Below, piece after piece: positions 62,135 through 64,000 of a stretch of 64,000 bases of DNA. The notes beneath the pieces were generated by a model. The model worked only from the letters and a program-made list of their open reading frames with translations. It did not search any database and was not told the DNA's origin. This DNA is from Primorskyibacter aestuariivivens (GTDB taxonomy: Bacteria > Pseudomonadota > Alphaproteobacteria > Rhodobacterales > Rhodobacteraceae). A program made the translations under genes and the position numbers. Position 1 is the stretch's first letter; each line of letters starts with the position of its first letter. The stretch spans positions 1 through 64,000 of the forward strand of contig NZ_JAQIOZ010000009.1 in NCBI RefSeq assembly GCF_028023675.1, given 5' to 3'.

Positions 62135-63970
62135 ATGCCGCATTATCGTTCCAGAACCACCACCCATGGCCGCAACATGGCCGGTGCCCGCGGGCTTTGG
62201 CGCGCAACCGGCATGACCGATGATGATTTCGGCAAGCCGATCATCGCCATCGTGAACTCCTTTACCCAGTTCGTGCCGGGTCACGTGCACCTCAAGGATC
62301 TGGGCCAGATGGTGGCGCGCGAAGTGGAAAAGGCTGGTGGCGTCGCCAAGGAATTCAACACCATCGCGGTGGATGACGGTATCGCCATGGGCCATGACGG
62401 GATGCTCTATTCCCTGCCCTCGCGCGAGGTGATCGCCGACAGCGTGGAATACATGGTCAACGCCCATTGCGCCGATGCCATGGTCTGTATCTCGAACTGT
62501 GACAAGATCACGCCCGGCATGCTGATGGCGGCCATGCGGCTGAACATCCCGGCGATCTTTGTCTCGGGCGGCCCGATGGAAGCGGGCAAGATCGACATCG
62601 CCGATCTGGACATGAAGAAAATCGACCTTGTCGATGCCATGGTCGCCGCGGCAAGCGATACCATGACCGACGATCAGGTCCAGCATATCGAGGAAAACGC
62701 CTGTCCGACTTGTGGGTCGTGCTCGGGCATGTTCACCGCCAACTCGATGAACTGTCTGGCCGAGGCCTTGGGTCTGGCGCTTCCGGGCAACGGTTCGACC
62801 CTGGCCACCCATGCGGACCGCAAGGCGCTGTTCCTTGAAGCGGGCCGCCGCATTGTGGAGATCACCAAACGCCACTATGAGCTTGACGAGAAAGGCTTTC
62901 TCCCGCGTGAGATCGCCACGTTCGACGCCTTTGAAAACGCCATGAGCCTGGATATCGCCATGGGCGGCTCCACCAATACGGTGCTGCACCTTCTGGCCAT
63001 CGCGCATGAGGGCGGCGTGGATTTCACCATGCAGGATATCGACCGGCTGTCGCGCAAGGTGCCGTGCCTCTGCAAGGTCGCGCCCAATATCGAGAATGTG
63101 CATATGGAAGACGTGCACCGTGCGGGCGGGATTTTCTCGATCCTCGGAGAACTGTACCGCGCGGACCTTTTGCACGGCCATTGCGCCACGGTGCACACCC
63201 CCTCCATGGCCGAGGCGATCAATCACTGGGATATCGCCGTGGCCAACAACCCCGAGGCCGAGGCGCTGTTCAAAGCGGCCCCCGGCGGTGTGCGCACGAC
63301 GCAGGCCTTTAGCCAGGACAACCGCTACAAGGAGCTGGACAAGGACCGCAAAGGCGGCGTGATCCGCTCCAAGGAGAATGCGTTTAGCCAGGATGGTGGT
63401 CTTGCGGTGCTGTTTGGCAATATCGCCGAGGATGGCTGTATCGTGAAAACCGCCGGTGTGGACGCGTCCATTCTGAAATTCACTGGCAGCGCCTATGTCT
63501 GCGAAAGCCAGGATCAGGCGGTGAGCGATATCCTCACCGGCAAGGTCAAGGCGGGTGATGTGGTGGTGATCCGCTACGAGGGCCCACGCGGCGGCCCGGG
63601 CATGCAGGAAATGCTCTATCCCACCAGCTATCTGAAATCCAAAGGGCTGGGCAAGGAATGCGCGCTCCTGACCGACGGCCGCTTCTCCGGCGGCACTTCG
63701 GGGCTGTCCATTGGCCACGTCTCGCCCGAAGCGGCCGAAGGCGGCACCATCGGGCTGGTCGAGCAAGGTGACGTGATCGAGATCGACATTCCCAACCGCT
63801 CGATCCAGCTCAAGGTCGATGACGCAACGCTCGCCGCCCGCCGCGAGGCGCAGGAGGCCGCCGGCTGGAAACCCGCGCAGCCGCGCAAGCGCAAGGTGTC
63901 CACCGCGCTCAAGGCCTATGCCAAGCTGACCACATCGGCCGCCAAGGGCGCGGTCCGCATGCTGGACTGA
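62135..63970 (+). CDS. ilvD: Dihydroxy-acid dehydratase
   Basis: The protein has 611 residues. It dehydrates dihydroxy-isovalerate and -methylvalerate in valine/isoleucine synthesis and uses an iron-sulfur cluster. Cluster cysteines are in [11 protein letters not shown] and [19 protein letters not shown]. The [15 protein letters not shown] and [19 protein letters not shown] motifs are present. CAGGGAG precedes the start. The stop is 30 bases before the window end. Confidence 0.96.
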   Translation: MPHYRSRTTTHGRNMAGARGLWRATGMTDDDFGKPIIAIVNSFTQFVPGHVHLKDLGQMVAREVEKAGGVAKEFNTIAVDDGIAMGHDGMLYSLPSREVIADSVEYMVNAHCADAMVCISNCDKITPGMLMAAMRLNIPAIFVSGGPMEAGKIDIADLDMKKIDLVDAMVAAASDTMTDDQVQHIEENACPTCGSCSGMFTANSMNCLAEALGLALPGNGSTLATHADRKALFLEAGRRIVEITKRHYELDEKGFLPREIATFDAFENAMSLDIAMGGSTNTVLHLLAIAHEGGVDFTMQDIDRLSRKVPCLCKVAPNIENVHMEDVHRAGGIFSILGELYRADLLHGHCATVHTPSMAEAINHWDIAVANNPEAEALFKAAPGGVRTTQAFSQDNRYKELDKDRKGGVIRSKENAFSQDGGLAVLFGNIAEDGCIVKTAGVDASILKFTGSAYVCESQDQAVSDILTGKVKAGDVVVIRYEGPRGGPGMQEMLYPTSYLKSKGLGKECALLTDGRFSGGTSGLSIGHVSPEAAEGGTIGLVEQGDVIEIDIPNRSIQLKVDDATLAARREAQEAAGWKPAQPRKRKVSTALKAYAKLTTSAAKGAVRMLD

Positions 63971-64000
63971 CCTTCTTTCTGCCGGGGCAAATCCGCGGTC

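Noticed and set aside
60926-63766. A single minus-strand open frame of 946 codons covering galM and the opposite strand of ilvD.
   Set aside because: Only the 330 codons from ATG 61918 encode a recognisable protein (galM) behind a ribosome site. The rest is antisense to ilvD, whose plus-strand frame is a full dihydroxy-acid dehydratase.
1-64000. CRISPR arrays, transposases, integrases or prophage genes.
   Set aside because: No regularly spaced repeats and no mobile-element proteins were seen on either strand; the region looks like stable chromosome.

Overview
This 64 kb window is GC-rich, densely packed bacterial chromosome, most consistent with an alphaproteobacterium of the Rhodobacteraceae (Roseobacter-like). 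The evidence for that placement is codon usage, gene families, the pst-phoU-phoB order downstream of a soluble PhoR, MocD/MocE and inositol clusters, and an IolC-DUF2090 fusion. The assignment is inference from gene content; no search was run. There is no CRISPR array, rRNA operon, insertion sequence or prophage. The one RNA gene found is a tRNA-Gly(CCC).

Layout. 1-2.4 kb: the end of a PotB/PotC-type ABC importer operon followed by an Asp/Glu/hydantoin racemase. 2.7-5.6 kb: tRNA-Gly, a secreted double-fasciclin protein, a cytochrome P460-like protein and a c2-type cytochrome with a cysteine-containing extension. 5.6-11.7 kb: a corrinoid-protein reductive activator (RACo), a two-gene unit of unknown function whose secreted member is frameshifted at a 10-bp tandem repeat, a CoA transferase, an OsmC protein and a PAS protein. 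12-16.4 kb: yicC, gmk, a gamma-carbonic anhydrase, a trans-sulfuration enzyme and phoR. 16.4-23.1 kb: the phosphate regulon (Pho box, pstSCAB, phoU, phoB). 23.1-29.4 kb: DUF1330 protein, LysR regulator, gcdH, FAD oxidoreductase, FucU/RbsD protein and a secreted ClpP-fold protein.

29.4-59.5 kb is dominated by sugar and inositol metabolism. A LacI-type regulator is divergent from a MocD/MocE oxygenase-Rieske ferredoxin pair, followed by a PanB-like gene with an in-frame stop. A two-component system is divergent from a glucose-type CUT1 ABC importer. A minus-strand kinase/IolB/class II aldolase unit lies divergent from an oxidoreductase, IolE-like, oxidoreductase unit, and the two share a perfect LacI-type palindrome. 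A second LacI-type regulator, closely related to the one at MocD, precedes a long inositol operon: TIM-barrel isomerase, CUT2 ABC importer, iolG, iolC-DUF2090 fusion, iolD, iolE, a PhyH-type dioxygenase and iolB. 59.6-64 kb: glycerate kinase, galM and ilvD.

How it fits together. The window carries two partly redundant sets of inositol enzymes under at least two families of LacI regulators. Two oxygenase systems of unknown substrate, MocDE and a PhyH dioxygenase, are tied to them by regulator paralogy or operon membership. A reasonable hypothesis is catabolism of O-methylated or amino inositols (rhizopine-like or algal methyl-inositols) feeding the myo-inositol pathway. This rests on gene context and the published role of Moc genes and is untested here. 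No iolA/mmsA (malonate-semialdehyde dehydrogenase) lies in the window, so the final pathway step must be encoded elsewhere.
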